This document shows, piece after piece, positions 11,965 to 24,000 of a DNA stretch of 64,000 bases. Position numbers and translations under genes: made by a program. The stretch comes from Cryptomeria japonica (lineage: Eukaryota; Streptophyta; Pinopsida; Cupressales; Cupressaceae), in the NCBI RefSeq assembly GCF_030272615.1, contig NC_081408.1:623470383-623534382 (forward strand). Reading direction: 5' to 3'. Position 1 is the stretch's first letter, and every line of letters begins with the position of its first letter. Under the pieces are notes generated by a model. That model saw only the letters and a list, made by a program, of their open reading frames with translations, made no database searches and was not told the DNA's origin.

Positions 11965-13771
11965 CTTCGAAGCTCAGCTAGTGAAGAAGGTCGTGAACGA
12001 CATAATAAAGACACTTGACAGGGTGCCGTTACAAGTTGCCAAATACCCAGTGGGATTAGAAACGGTGAAAAAAGATATCATTCAGAAATTGCATCTCGGT
12101 TCAGCCCAAACAGTGGTTAGATTTGGAATATGGGGTATAGGCGGTATTGGTAAGACCACAGTTGCAAAGGCCGTGTACAATGAAGCTTGTAATGATTTCG
12201 ATGCCGCTTCGTTTGTATTTAATGTCCGCTCCACTAGCCTTACAAAATTGCAGGGGCAAATTCTCAAAGATTTGGTCAACTATGAAGAAGAACTGTACAG
12301 TGTGGAAAAGGGCAAATATTTGTTGACAGATCGTTTGCGAGGAATCCGTGCCCTTGTCATTTTGGATGATGTGGATGACCGAGTGCAATTGGAAGCCTTA
12401 GCTGGGCATTGGTTGTCTCCTGGCAGCTGCTTAATCATAACTTCTCGAGATCGACACATTCTCAATGCTGCTCACATCTCATCAGCATGCATTCACGAGA
12501 TGAGCGGATTGGAAGAAAGTGAAGGTCTCCAATTGTTTAGCTGGCACGCCTTCCTCAGACCGTCCCCAATTACCGGTTATGAAGTGCTCTCGAAAAGAAT
12601 AGTGCAGGCTTGCAAGGGGCACCCTCTTTCTCTGGAAATAATTGGAGCTTTCTTGTATGATAAGCAGAACGACACAGATATTGACTGCTGGAATGAAATT
12701 CTTGACAACTTTACAGTGAACAAAGACATATTTAAAACACTCAAAATCAGTTATAAAGATCTTAGTGCTGAGGAAAGAGATATATTTTTGGACATTGCTT
12801 GCTTTTTTATTGGGGAACGCACAACTAATCCCATTCTTTTCTGGAAATCCATGTACAAGAATGTGCACATTGCTATCACCAATCTTTCAATGAAGCTGCT
12901 AATAAAGATAGACGAGAAAGATGTATTTGATATGCATGATCTTGTGCGAGAAATGGGGCGAATGGTTGCTGAAGAAGAGCAAACCCGGCAATGGCGGACT
13001 GCGCAGTCAAGCAGTTCATCCAAAAATGTAAGCAATATCTCTGGCCTTCGTCTCTATAAAGGTGATTTACGGAGTCTTAAAATGTTGGGCACACCTCGTC
13101 TTCGCTATCTTCACTTGGAGCAAATGCACATAGAAGATAGCTTAGACAATCTTCCTCCAAGTTTGAGATGGCTAAAGGTGGATTCTTGTTCCTTTCCGAA
13201 GACAATGTACAGCTCGATTTTGTTCAAGGACTTAATTTTAACAATGAAGAAGAAATTTGCCTCTGTTGTGGACAGCATACCGCAATTGAGGATCATGGAC
13301 TTGACTGACTGCAGATCCTTACAAAACCTCCCTGACAATATTGGTCATTTGTCACATTTGCAGTCCTTGAATTTGTCTGGATGTCTGAAGTTGGATTGTC
13401 TTCCTAACACCATTTCCAACCTCTCACAACTGCTATACTTGAATTTGAGTTACTGTGAAAGATTAGTATACCTTCCTGACAGCATTGGAAACTTGTCACA
13501 GCTACAGTACTTGAACTTAACTTGTTGTAGAATCTTAATTGAACTTCCTGACAGCATTGGCAAGCTATCACAGCTGAAGCAATTAAGTCTGAGCTGGTGC
13601 GAAAAATTGGAGAGCCTTCCAGAAAGCATTAGCAACTTGTCAAAGCTGGGAAAGGTTAGACATGCTGAGGTGTCATACTGCATGGAAGTCAATTCCTTAT
13701 TCCATTTTGATCCAGCCAAAACTATGCCTCTTAGGATTACCTCCCCGGGTGATGGAGTGGCGAAGGGGTGA
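11965..13771 (+). pseudogene. NBS-LRR exon of the TNL gene
   Basis: Counting from the GTG codon at 11981, this exon encodes the nucleotide-binding switch and leucine-rich repeats. Visible motifs: P-loop GIGGIGKTT (residues 52-60), kinase-2 LVILDDVDD (125-133), RNBS-B LIITSRDR (151-158), GLPL-like GHPLSLEI (213-220), RNBS-D FLDIACFF (269-276) and MHD (318-320). LRRs run from about 373 to 557, the later ones in the regular form LPDSIGNLSQLQYLNL. The stretch between MHD and the first LRRs is short (QTRQWRTAQSSSSS), which suggests a small internal deletion. The exon itself is open, so ATP binding could be intact, but it can join TIR only through the stop in exon 1. The frame ends at TGA 13769-13771; a 61-bp intron (13655-13715) or a frameshift would carry the protein into the next exons. 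Confidence 0.9.
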
Positions 13772-14834
13772 ACAAAGGGAACGAAGTCTAACAGAGAATC
13801 AAGATCAAACAGAGGAGTGGACTACTCCAAAGTTTAGAGAATCCATGACAGAATTTAGGGCAACCTTAGCTCCGGAATGCCGTAAGTAAATGCTAACAGT
13901 CAGTTCTTTATAGCCTATCTTATAATTTGATGGATTGAAATTTTTGCTTTTCTCAATTTGCATGAAATTGTAAAACAATGCACTGCCTGCAAAAATTTAT
14001 ATTGTTTAAGCTTCACACGAAGAGTAGATGAAAACTATATGCCTCAACCTCCTAATCATACATGTATTCATAATAGATCTTGCATTGAATCCTTAGGCCA
14101 ATTGTATGTAATCTTAAGCAAAACTTACTCTTCAATAATATGTTTTTACATATGGTAATTATCACAAGTTAACATGGTTTTTTTATACCTTCAATCCAGA
14201 AAATTTGGAGTCCAAGCTCACAAAAATCACAAATCAACCTAAACGAAGACCCGAACTCAAGTTGCCAGGCAAAGCAACAAAAGGTAACAAACATATATCG
14301 ATCACCTTCAATGGAATTGAATACTTCCTTGTTATCTTTTTCCTTATATTTTATTGGATTGAAATCAGCGCTGTTACAATCTCATCAATAAAAATTCATT
14401 TGAAAATGCAATAGAAGATTAATTAGAACTAGAAGTATATATTTACGTAGAAAAATAATTTAATGCAATTTTAAGCATTTCTTTCACTTCAAAGTTGTTT
14501 TACAAAATAGTAACTATCACAAAGTAACCTGACCTTTTTTATTCCATTGAGTAGTTATCCATGGAATATGAGTAGTTACCCCTTCTTTTCAGCAAAAACC
14601 GAGCCCAAGGATACGAGGATTACCACAAATTTTTCAGTAAAAAATTCATCTAATTTTTCAGCAAAAAATTCATCTAATTTTTCAGCAATAAATTCATCTA
14701 ATTTTTCAGCAAAGACAAGTACCCCAAGTTCTTCAAAGAGTGCCCCAAATTTTTCAACAACGAGTACTCCAATTTTTTCAACAATTTGTACCCCAAATTC
14801 TTCTAAAGAGTACTACCATGAATATGAACAGTAA
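13716..14834 (+). CDS. Candidate C-terminal exons of the TNL gene
   Basis: Three blocks agree in phase: 13716-13881 (donor GTAAGT), 14200-14283 (acceptor ...TCCAG, donor GTAACA) and 14593-14834 (acceptor TTCTTTTCAG), ending EYYHEYEQ and TAA. The product is a charged tail (PKRRPELKLPGKATK) followed by a repeat region NFSAKNSS. There is no known domain. The join to the NBS-LRR exon is uncertain: it needs a 61-bp intron or a frameshift. The tail could also belong to a separate short transcript. Confidence 0.5.
14629..14725 (+). repeat. 24-bp tandem repeat, in frame and splice-acceptor-like
   Basis: About four units of the form CAAAAAATTCATCTAATTTTTCAG, shown here only in outline, repeat every 24 bp, with degenerate copies continuing to about 14800. 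In the open frame each unit adds eight residues (NFSAKNSS type). Each unit also ends in a T-rich tract plus CAG, so each unit border looks like a 3' splice site in the same phase. Confidence 0.8.
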
Positions 14835-15929
14835 TATGAACAGTAACCTGAGTAAAATCTTCTTGTTTTGTGGAGAGTTGGTGTAAACGGGAGGAGCAAC
14901 CCATGTTTGTTGAAATAAATGAAGGCTCAGACTAAAGTTGCCGGGCAAACCAACCAAGGCAACAAAAATATCGATCGCCCGAAAGAAATTAGTGCTGTTA
15001 CAATTTTATCTTTAATAAACTTTCTATTGAAAATGAAAAGAAGTAATTATTTGTGATGTATATTTATAAAGTTTTGAAGCAATTATATAATTCACTTAGG
15101 CATGTTTTTCTACTTTATTACTAAAACTATAAATATAAACAGTTTTGCTGTTTTAAAGCATTGTTTGCGAATTATTTTAATGCTGCTACCTCTATAATAA
15201 AGGTAAGAAAAAATAGAGTATGTCTGCAAATTTTCAACTAACTAATAAATATTTTTAGTTTCTTTTTGCAGAGTTGTTATATTTTAAAGTATATTGTGAG
15301 CTATTTGTTTTTATTCATTACAATAAGGGTTGCCTTCAGATCTTAGTGTTTCAGGGGGGTGTTCCAAAAAAAAATGTTTGATTTGAAAAACATTTAAGTG
15401 AGGAAAACTCCTTACTATTTTGGAATGGTTCTCTCAAAAAATTATTAGTGGAGTCTATATTTTTCTATTTCACTTTAAACATGGAAAAAATATTTAATAA
15501 AAATTAATTTAGATTAATTTAATAATATAAATATTTAACTAATAATTTATTTAGAATAATTAATAAAGATATATGTATGTATGAAATAAATTGAAATTAT
15601 AAAAAGTCAATATGGTGGAAAATAGTACTTATCTCTATAATTAAAATAGTATTAATTTTATCTATTTCGTAAGAGTTTGTTAATTTTGATTTACTAGTAA
15701 ATGTTTCTCATAATATAGTTTCATGGTTAATGTCTGCTACTTTAATAAGTATTTCAATTTTGTTCACCATTTCTTAAGATTTCACTATAATATTTTTTGT
15801 TATTTCTTAACATTTGTATCAAAACTTTAATTTTGATTGGGGGTGACCTCTTTTGGAAGTTTTATCATTATTTAATTATAGTGGAATCTCTTGACATAGT
15901 GGTTTTTTATAGCTTTATGATCTTGGAAT
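14835..15929. other. AT-rich DNA with a decayed copy of a TNL tail exon
   Basis: The segment 14925-15045 is a diverged direct copy of 14236-14420, including the KLPGK coding part, but its donor reads GC instead of GT. The rest is AT-rich and shows no gene. Confidence 0.6.
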
Positions 15930-15994
15930 CTTGTTCTAAGATTGTGAAATTTAATAGCTCTAAATACAGGTTATGGAAGATAAAAATAGAATAA
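15930..15994 (+). pseudogene. Copia Gag start-like fragment
   Basis: The frame reads IVKFNSSKYRLWKIKIE, which matches the opening of Ty1-copia Gag proteins (FxGxNYxxWKxxME). Nothing recognisable continues it; the following 800 bp are unrelated AT-rich DNA. Confidence 0.5.
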
Positions 15995-16790
15995 AATTCA
16001 TGTAAGTACATAGGACACGAGGCTAATTATATGCCCCGATTGTGGCATTCAAGACCATGAGAGAAAATTGCTTCAAAGCAATAAGTCTAAAGTAGTACTA
16101 GAGATCTCAATTAGTGGTAGATTAGACATTGTCATATAACCAATAATGTGAGGAAGCTGTTGTCTTGAGTGTAACTATATTATAACATGGTTAGTTCATT
16201 TGAGCACATAGTAAGGAAGAAAAACATATTGTCCCCCAATGTTGTGAGGTTCCTCTTACAATATGATTAGGTCATGCAAGTTTAATAGTGTAAAATATGA
16301 CCATGAGAGTGTACATCAAAGTGATTGCACCCACATGAGAGAAATATTGCAATGACGTGTAGAGAGTATATTCTAATAATGAATAAGATAAAAAAAAAAT
16401 GATGTATAGCTACCCAATGATAAGGTAACACGACCCTCTTTAGTTTAGTAACTATCATGTGATGATTGTATTTAAATACTCAAGTTAAAGGATAAGCATG
16501 TAGGAACACATGGATAATATGTAACTATGAAAACAAATGAAATTTGAGTTCCCCAAATGAGTAGAATTATTTAATGACACTCTCATAAGATGGTAAGAGA
16601 ATATGAAAGATACTAATTAATAAATATATGCCCCTTAGCTATAGTGGTCAGTAATAATATCATTAAAGATGCATAACATTAACAAACTCTTTCATTAGTT
16701 TCCATGAAAAATGGATAGGCCAAGAAAAGTGATGCAACTCAATTCTCTAAAGTCTTAATAAACTACGAAATATTCCAACAACACAATTCA

Positions 16791-17480
16791 TGTTGGATAT
16801 ATGAAGTCCAATGGTCATTTTGTCTTTCCCTCCAATTGTCTCTTGCCCATTCATATTTTGGATAATGCAATTATGTCTATTTATATATGGAGAAAACTAT
16901 TGTTGACTTTATTGTAAAAATAAGAGATTAGTAAAGAGATTTTCCCTACTTCATAAATGAATGTAGCTTTTATGGTGAACTGCTATAAATTTGGTGTTTG
17001 TCTTTGATGGTATGTCTTATGTTTATTTTTTATTTTGCATTTCAATTAGTTATCAATTCATAGTTAATGGTTGGTATCAAATCTTAGTGTTGAAGCCACT
17101 TGAAAATTGGTGAATAAATTCCAAAAAAATGGACGAATTATAAAAATGGAGAATAGAGAAATTCTCAAGGCAAAACTTTAGATTTTGGAAGGTGCAAATG
17201 GATTGATTGCTCACTAAACAAGATGTCTCAATCATTTTGAAGGGGAAAGCTAATAAGTTGAATTCCATGACTGATGAGGAGTGGAAGAAATTATACAAGA
17301 AAGAAAGAGCCATGATCTTCTATTCATTATCCAACATCATTCTCTTTAATATTTTAACTGAGAAGACCACTATTGAAAACCTTTATGTAGAGTTGAAAAA
17401 TCTCCTTAACACATAGTTAGCTAAAGAGATCATGCATTTTGGATCTATGATGTAGGGTTCAAGACCATATTGGAACAAGT
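16791..17480 (+). mobile_element. Ty1-copia 5' end: LTR, primer site and Gag remnant
   Basis: A likely LTR starts TGTTGGATATATG at 16791 and may end ...AATTCA at 17060. About ten bases later TGGTATCAAATC (17072) resembles the primer site for initiator tRNA-Met. The Gag frame from 17207 reads DVSIILKGKANKLNSMTDEE and on through KLYKKERAMIFYSLS to 17416, matching the copia Gag helical region. Stops and the loss of everything after about 17480 show that only the 5' end survives. Confidence 0.6.
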
Positions 17481-18300
17481 GTTAGTGTGAAATAACTAAT
17501 ATGATTGGGTAAAAGTACAAACTTGTGTCACACTTTTACAAAGGAAAAGGCTAACACAACAATAACTATTCAATTTTGTCACCATAAAAGTGTAATTTGC
17601 ATTTTGAATTTGAAGATAATGTAAATTGATGAAATGCGTAAAATTTGTTGAAGTTTAAGTCTACTATTTTTTGAAAAAAAAATTTCAATAATTTATATGT
17701 TTTTTTTAGCTTTAAAGTCCATTTTTTAATTGCTGAAAAATGCTGAAAAACTGGGGGTTTGGTTCCCACCTCAAAAGTAAATGCAAATCAACTTTTTTAT
17801 GTTCTCATTTTGATATCAGTTATAGATCACATATTTATATAGCGCATGAAAAATAAATAATTTTTTTTTTATGTATATTTTCTTTGTAATAGCATTTGGA
17901 AGTCGAATACACTAGAATTTGATAGTTTTTGTCCCCCACCACAATTTGTCTATTCAATTTATGATAATCCAAAAAATAAAAATACCCTTTTGGAGAAGAC
18001 TCTCTCTTCTAGTGAACCATATTGTTTTCAATTTTTTTTGAAGTGATTCAATATTTTTTTTGTTTTTCAAACCAACCTCATATTGAACAAAAGAATACCT
18101 AGTTGTAGTATTTTTAATTTTTAATATATTAAATGTAATCAAAACATTAAAAAAATAATAAGAGTGGAATCGTGACCTCGATCTCTAAAAAAGGGTATTT
18201 TAAATTTTTTTAATAAGTTTAATTTACCTATTGAATTTTGTTGCAGAAGTGACAAGTTTGAGAAAATCATCATTTTTGTTGATGTGGTTGCCACTTGGCA
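17481..18300. other. AT-rich intergenic DNA, no gene seen
   Basis: Homopolymer-rich sequence with no conserved frame, no RNA gene and no obvious repeat. Confidence 0.55.
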
Positions 18301-18319
18301 GTCCACATAAGTCATTCCA

Positions 18320-18430
18320 GCCATAAACGTTCCCGCCAGAAGAGTTCTGACTAAAAGGGTTTCGACCGAAACTGTGAGGGCGGACGCGACCAGTCGTACA
18401 AGCGACTAGTCGCTTTAACCACATATAAAA
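18320..18430 (+). promoter_or_regulatory. GC-rich upstream region with TATA box
   Basis: A GC-rich island in AT-rich DNA carries ATTCCAGCCATAAACG, AAAAGGGTTTCGACCG and paired GCGACTAGTCGC motifs, followed by a TATA-like CATATAAAAAAG at 18421-18432. Similar motifs precede the TATA box near 38735 on the other strand. It could be the promoter of the plus-strand transposase-like gene that starts at 19231, or one end of the element carrying it. Confidence 0.4.
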
Positions 18431-18432
18431 AA

Positions 18433-19230
18433 GAATTATTTTTCCCATTAAAAGAACCAAATCAATCAAGTGCAAAAATAATAAGAGTTACTTTTTACAA
18501 AAAATCCTTTTTTTTTTCAAATAAAGTAGCATTTTGGAGCAAGTAGGAAGATTATAAAGGGGTGAATATTTCTGATTTTGTAAAGGGGCGATGATTTTGA
18601 ATTTTTTTTCGGAATGCGTCTACCCTTTCCAAGTATGTTATTTTAAATTATTTTTTCAATCATGCTTAATTTACAATATTAGATGTTTTTTTGGAAATTA
18701 AATATTTTTTGGATTAACCATATTCTTTAGTCACTGCGATATGATGATAACCATTACTTGGCCATATATCCAACACTATTTAGTATTGAATTATATTATA
18801 TTTTATTTCCTAATACTTGACTCAAATTCTCTATATATTAGCTAAGTGATTTCAAGAAATTAATGTTATTAAATCACGTTCATATGTGCATTGCATATAG
18901 TCAAATGTATCTAATTGAAGTATACTTAATTTCTTAATTTTTATCAATGCTCCTAAATTTCTTGAGCCTTTTTTTTTCATTTTCTAAATTATAAAAATTG
19001 GGCTTCAAGTCAAATGATCTAAATGGATGAAATTTAGACATGTTAAGTTTAAGAATGCAAAATTATTTATACATTTCACTAATTACATTTTTTTTGTTAA
19101 GAACAAAGGAAAATTTATTAGATATATAACCTTTTTAGTTCAAAGCACTAAATTTTGAAGATTTGTATATTTGCATGTGTTGTTTTTAGGTTCAAAGCAC
19201 AAAATTTTGAAGATCTAAATATTTTTTGCA
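18433..19230. other. AT-rich leader or intron
   Basis: No coding potential is visible. If the region at 18320-18430 is a promoter, this would be 5' leader or intron of the gene starting at 19231. Confidence 0.4.
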
Positions 19231-19549
19231 ATGGGGAATAAGAGAGCTAGATCAAGGTTGTATGCTCATAAAAGGGACAATAAGATGAAAGGCCATACAA
19301 AATGTAGTTAACAACAATCCATTGTTGTTCAAGATCAACCTGATGATGTTCAAGAAACATCTACTCAGGTACGAGATGAATTTTTTTTTTTGGTATGGAA
19401 AATTTGATGGAAATGGATGAAGATAGTCTTTTCAATGAAATTACATCTAAAGATATGATACCTGAAAGCACATTAAAATTGCATTGTAAGAATTTGTGGG
19501 ATGATTATGGGTATGTGCAAGATCAAGGGGGGCCAAAAAGTGGCAATGG

Positions 19550-19850
19550 AGAAAAAAATGTGTTTTCAACCTTTCCAAACACGCCAAAATCCGCTTTGAC
19601 TTTTTGTTTAGGTCGGGCAAAATTTGAATTTGGTTTGGTAATATCAAACTAAATCAGATATCCAATTTATGATGTCACTATTGTGATATCATATTTTTCA
19701 AATCGGATATCTGATTTTATCAACATAAAAAATATAGTTTAGTAAAATGGGCATAACTTTTGCATTTCTTATCGAAATTTTGATTTTTTACAAGCGTTGG
19801 AAAGGTAATTCATAGACCTATCAAGTGGATGAGGTAGTTTGATGATATTA
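19550..19850 (+). repeat. Left arm of the inverted repeat bracketing satellite array 1
   Basis: The core 19736-19835 (GGGCATAACTTTTGC ... GCGTTGGAAAGGTAATT) is the reverse complement of 28285-28384 at roughly 80 percent identity. The match continues outward through AAATCGGATATCT. Outer limits are approximate. Confidence 0.75.
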
Positions 19851-20049
19851 TAGACCAAAAATTAATTGTAATCATTTTAAGTTAGTCCTTTAATTTTAAA
19901 ACTTTAAATACTCACAAATTTTGCATACAAAGTCTCATTTTTTTTCCTATCACCTCCTTTATCTATCACTTGTCCTTTTATACTTATATAATATATTTTA
20001 TATATCTCTTTCTTCTCTACTTATGTCACTTATTTTCTCATTCCATGTA

Positions 20050-21075
20050 GATAAATAAATTCCCAAGTTACATGCATCTCTGCATATATCTCCATCTTTC
20101 TACTCATATCTCGCCCTCTCCCACTCTATCATTGTCACTCCTTATTTCTATATTTCTCTCTAATAATCTCTCTTCTCTCTATTTATCTCCCTCCTTTACC
20201 TTATCCTACCTATACTTATATATTACTTGTCTCTATCACCTCCTTTCTCTCCCTATCTTGTCCCCCCTCTCTCTATATCCCTATAGATCTATCTTCATGT
20301 ATATTTATATCTTATTATCTCTAAATCTCACTTATTCACTCCATCTCTCCCTCCATTTGTCTTACTCTCTCTATCACATTCTATCCATATCTATCTCTAT
20401 CTCCATCTTCACATCTCCATCTCTTTCCCTATGAATCTCTCTTTTTATATGTTCCTCTATCTTTATATATATTCCTCTATACATGATTAATCTACTTCTC
20501 TGTCTCTTCCTCTATCGCCCTCTTGAAGTATCTTTCCCTTTCTCTACTTTTATCTCTTTATTTACTCCATCTTTATATATCTTTTTCTCTCTCCCCACAT
20601 CCTTCTCTATAGTGCCTTTATATATCTCTATATCTTCCTCTTTTTCTCTCTCCCTCTCTATCTATCCCTATCTATAATCTCTATCTCTCTTTCTCACTCT
20701 CTTGCACTATCTATATATCTCTATCTATCAATATTTCTCTTCCTTTATATCTCTCTATCTCTTCCTTTTTTTTATCTCTCTCTTTACCCCTATCTATCCA
20801 TTTTTCTTCGTCTCGTCATATATTTATCTTTGTCTTTACCTCTCTCTTTCTCTATATCTATTCACCTCCCTCTCCCTTTATCTTCATTTTTTATCTCTAT
20901 CTTCCTCTCTCCTTTTCAATATATAGATATGTCTACCTCTTTCTCCCATCCTTGTCCTTTAGTTTTTCTCCCCCTCACTTCATACTCCTTAATATCTATA
21001 TCTCTATTTATGTCCTTGTCCTTTAGTTCTTTTCCCTCTCTTTAGTTCTTCATCTCTCTTCACCCTTATATCTCT
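20050..21075. repeat. CT-rich low-complexity tract
   Basis: About 1 kb of imperfect TCTCTCTA/TATC-type repeats. The long frames through it encode only Ser/Leu/Tyr-rich simple sequence and are not genes. Confidence 0.9.
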
Positions 21076-21089
21076 CCTTATTTGAAAAT

Positions 21090-24000
21090 TAGTATATATG
21101 GTCTCCTAAGGGGTTATATCGTGTCCTAAGGGGTCATAGAACATCATATGACCCCTTAGGACACAACATGACCCCTAACGACACCATAGGGTCTTCTAAG
21201 GGGTCATATGGTGTCATAAGGGGTCATAAAACACCATATGACCCCTTAAGACACAATAAGACCCCTAATGACACCATATGGTGTCCTAAGGAGTCATAAG
21301 ACACCAAATGACCCCTTAGGACACCATACAACCTCTAATGACACAATGTGGCATCCTAAAGGGTCATATGGTGTCCTAAGGGGTCATAGGACACCATATG
21401 ACCCCTTAGGACACCATACAACCCATAGCACCATATAGTGTCCCAAGGGGTCATATGGTGTCTTCAGGGGTCAAAGAATGTCATATGACCAACTAGGACA
21501 CAATACGACCCATGACGACACCTAAGGGGTCATATAGTGTCATAAGGGGTCATAGGACACGATATGACCCCTTATAACACCATATGATCCCTTACGACAT
21601 CATATGGTGTCCTAAGGGGTCATATAACACCATATGACCCCTTATAACACAAGAAGACCCATAACGACATGATATGGTGTCCTTATGGGTCATATGGTGT
21701 CCTAAGGGGTTATATGATGTCCTAGGAACCTTTAGGACATAACATGACCCCTTAGCACACCATACAACCCCTAATGACACCATATGGTGTCCTAAGGGGT
21801 AGTAGGACACCATATGACCCGTTAGGACACAATATGACCCCTAACAACACCTAAGGGGTCATAGGACACCATATGACCCCTAGCGACACTATATGGTGTC
21901 TTAAGGGGTCATATTGTGTTCTAAGGGTTCATAGGAGACCATATGACATGTAACAACACAAAATGACACCTAACGATACCTAAAGGGTCATATGGTGTTC
22001 TAAGGGGTCATAGGACACCATATGACCCCTTAGCACACCATACAACCCCTAATGACACCATATGGTGTCCTAAGGGGTCATAGAACACCATATGACCCCT
22101 TAGGAGACCATACAATGCGTACTGATACTATATGGTGTCCTAAGGGGTCATAGCACACCATATGACCCCTTAGGAGACCATATGCCCCATAACAACATAA
22201 TATGGTGTCCTATAGGGTCATAGAACACCATATGACCCCTTAGAACACCATACGACCCATAACGATGCCATCTAGTGTCTTAAGGAGTCATAAGACACAA
22301 TATTACCCCTTATGACATAATGTGACCCCTAACTATATCATATAGTGTCCCAATGGGTCATAGGACACCATATGACCCCGTATGATACCATATGACATCA
22401 TACCACCCTTTACGACACCATATGGTGTCCTAAGGGGTCATATAACACCATATGACCCCTTAGAACACTAGAAGACCCATAATGACACGATATGGTGTCC
22501 TAAGGGGTCATATGGTGTCATGAGACACCATATGACCCCTAATGATACCTAAGGGGTCATATGGTGTCCTAAGGGGTTATATGATGTCCTAGGAACCTTT
22601 AGGACACAATATGACCCCTTAGCACACCATACAACCCCTAATGACACCATATGGTGTCTTAAGGGGTCATTGGGCACCATATAACCCGTTAGGACACAAT
22701 ATGACCCCTAACAACACCTAAGGGGTCATATCGTATCCTAAGGGCTCATATAACACCATATGACCCCTTATAGCACAAGAAGACCCATAACAACATGATA
22801 TGGTCTCCTAAGGGGTCATATGGTGTCAGGAGACACCATATGACCCCTTAGGACATAATATGACCCCTAACGATACTGAAGGGGTCATATAGTGTCCTAA
22901 GGGGTTATATGATGTCCTAGGAACCTTTAGGACACAATATGACCCCTTAGCACACTATACAACCCCTAATGACACAATATGGTGTCCTAAGGGGTCATAG
23001 GACACCATATGACCCATTAGGACACAATATGACCCCTAACAACACCTAAGGGGTCATATTGTGTCGTAAGGGGTCATATGACACTATATGACCCCTAACA
23101 ACACTATATGGTGCCTTAAGGGGTCATATTGTGTCCTAAGGGGTCATAGGACACCATATGACCCCTAACGACACAAAATGGCACCTAACAATACCTAAGG
23201 GGTCATAGGACACCATTTCACCCCTTAACACACCATATGACCCCTAATGACACCATATGGTGTCCTAAGGAGTGATATGGTGTCCTAAGGGGTCATAGAA
23301 CACCATATGACCCCTTAGGACACCATACGATGCATAATGACACTATATGGTGTCCTCAGGTGTCATAGGACACCATATGGCCTCTTAGAGGACTATACAA
23401 CCCATAACAACATAATATGGTGTCTTAGAGCATAATAGAACACCATATGACCCCTTAGAACACCATACAACCCATAATGACACAATGTGGTGTCTTAAGG
23501 GGTCATACAACATAATATTACCCCTTAGGACATAATATGACCCCTAACAACATCATATAGTGTCCTAAGGGTTCATAGGACACCATATGACCCCTTAGGA
23601 CACGATACAACCCCTTGCGACACCATGCCACCCTTTACAACACCATATGGTTTCCTAAGGGGTCATATGGTACCCTAATGGGTCAGGTAACACCATATGA
23701 CCCCTTAGAATACAAGAAGACCCATAACCACATGATATGGTGTCCTAAGGGGTCATATGGTGTCATGAGACACCATATGACTCCTTAGGACACAATATGA
23801 CCCCTAACGATACCTAAGGGGTCATATGGTGTCCTAAGGGGTTATATGATGTCCTAGGAACCTTTAGAACAAAATATGACCCCTTAGTACACCATACAAC
23901 CCCTAATGACACCATATGGTATCCTAAGGGGTTGTATGACACCATATAACTCGTTAGGACATAATATGACCCCTAACAACACCTAAGGGGTCATATTATG

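Noticed and set aside
20072-21045. Several open frames in the CT-rich tract
   Set aside because: They translate simple repeats (Ser, Leu, Tyr, Ile) and occur only because TCTC/TATC repeats lack stops in some frames.
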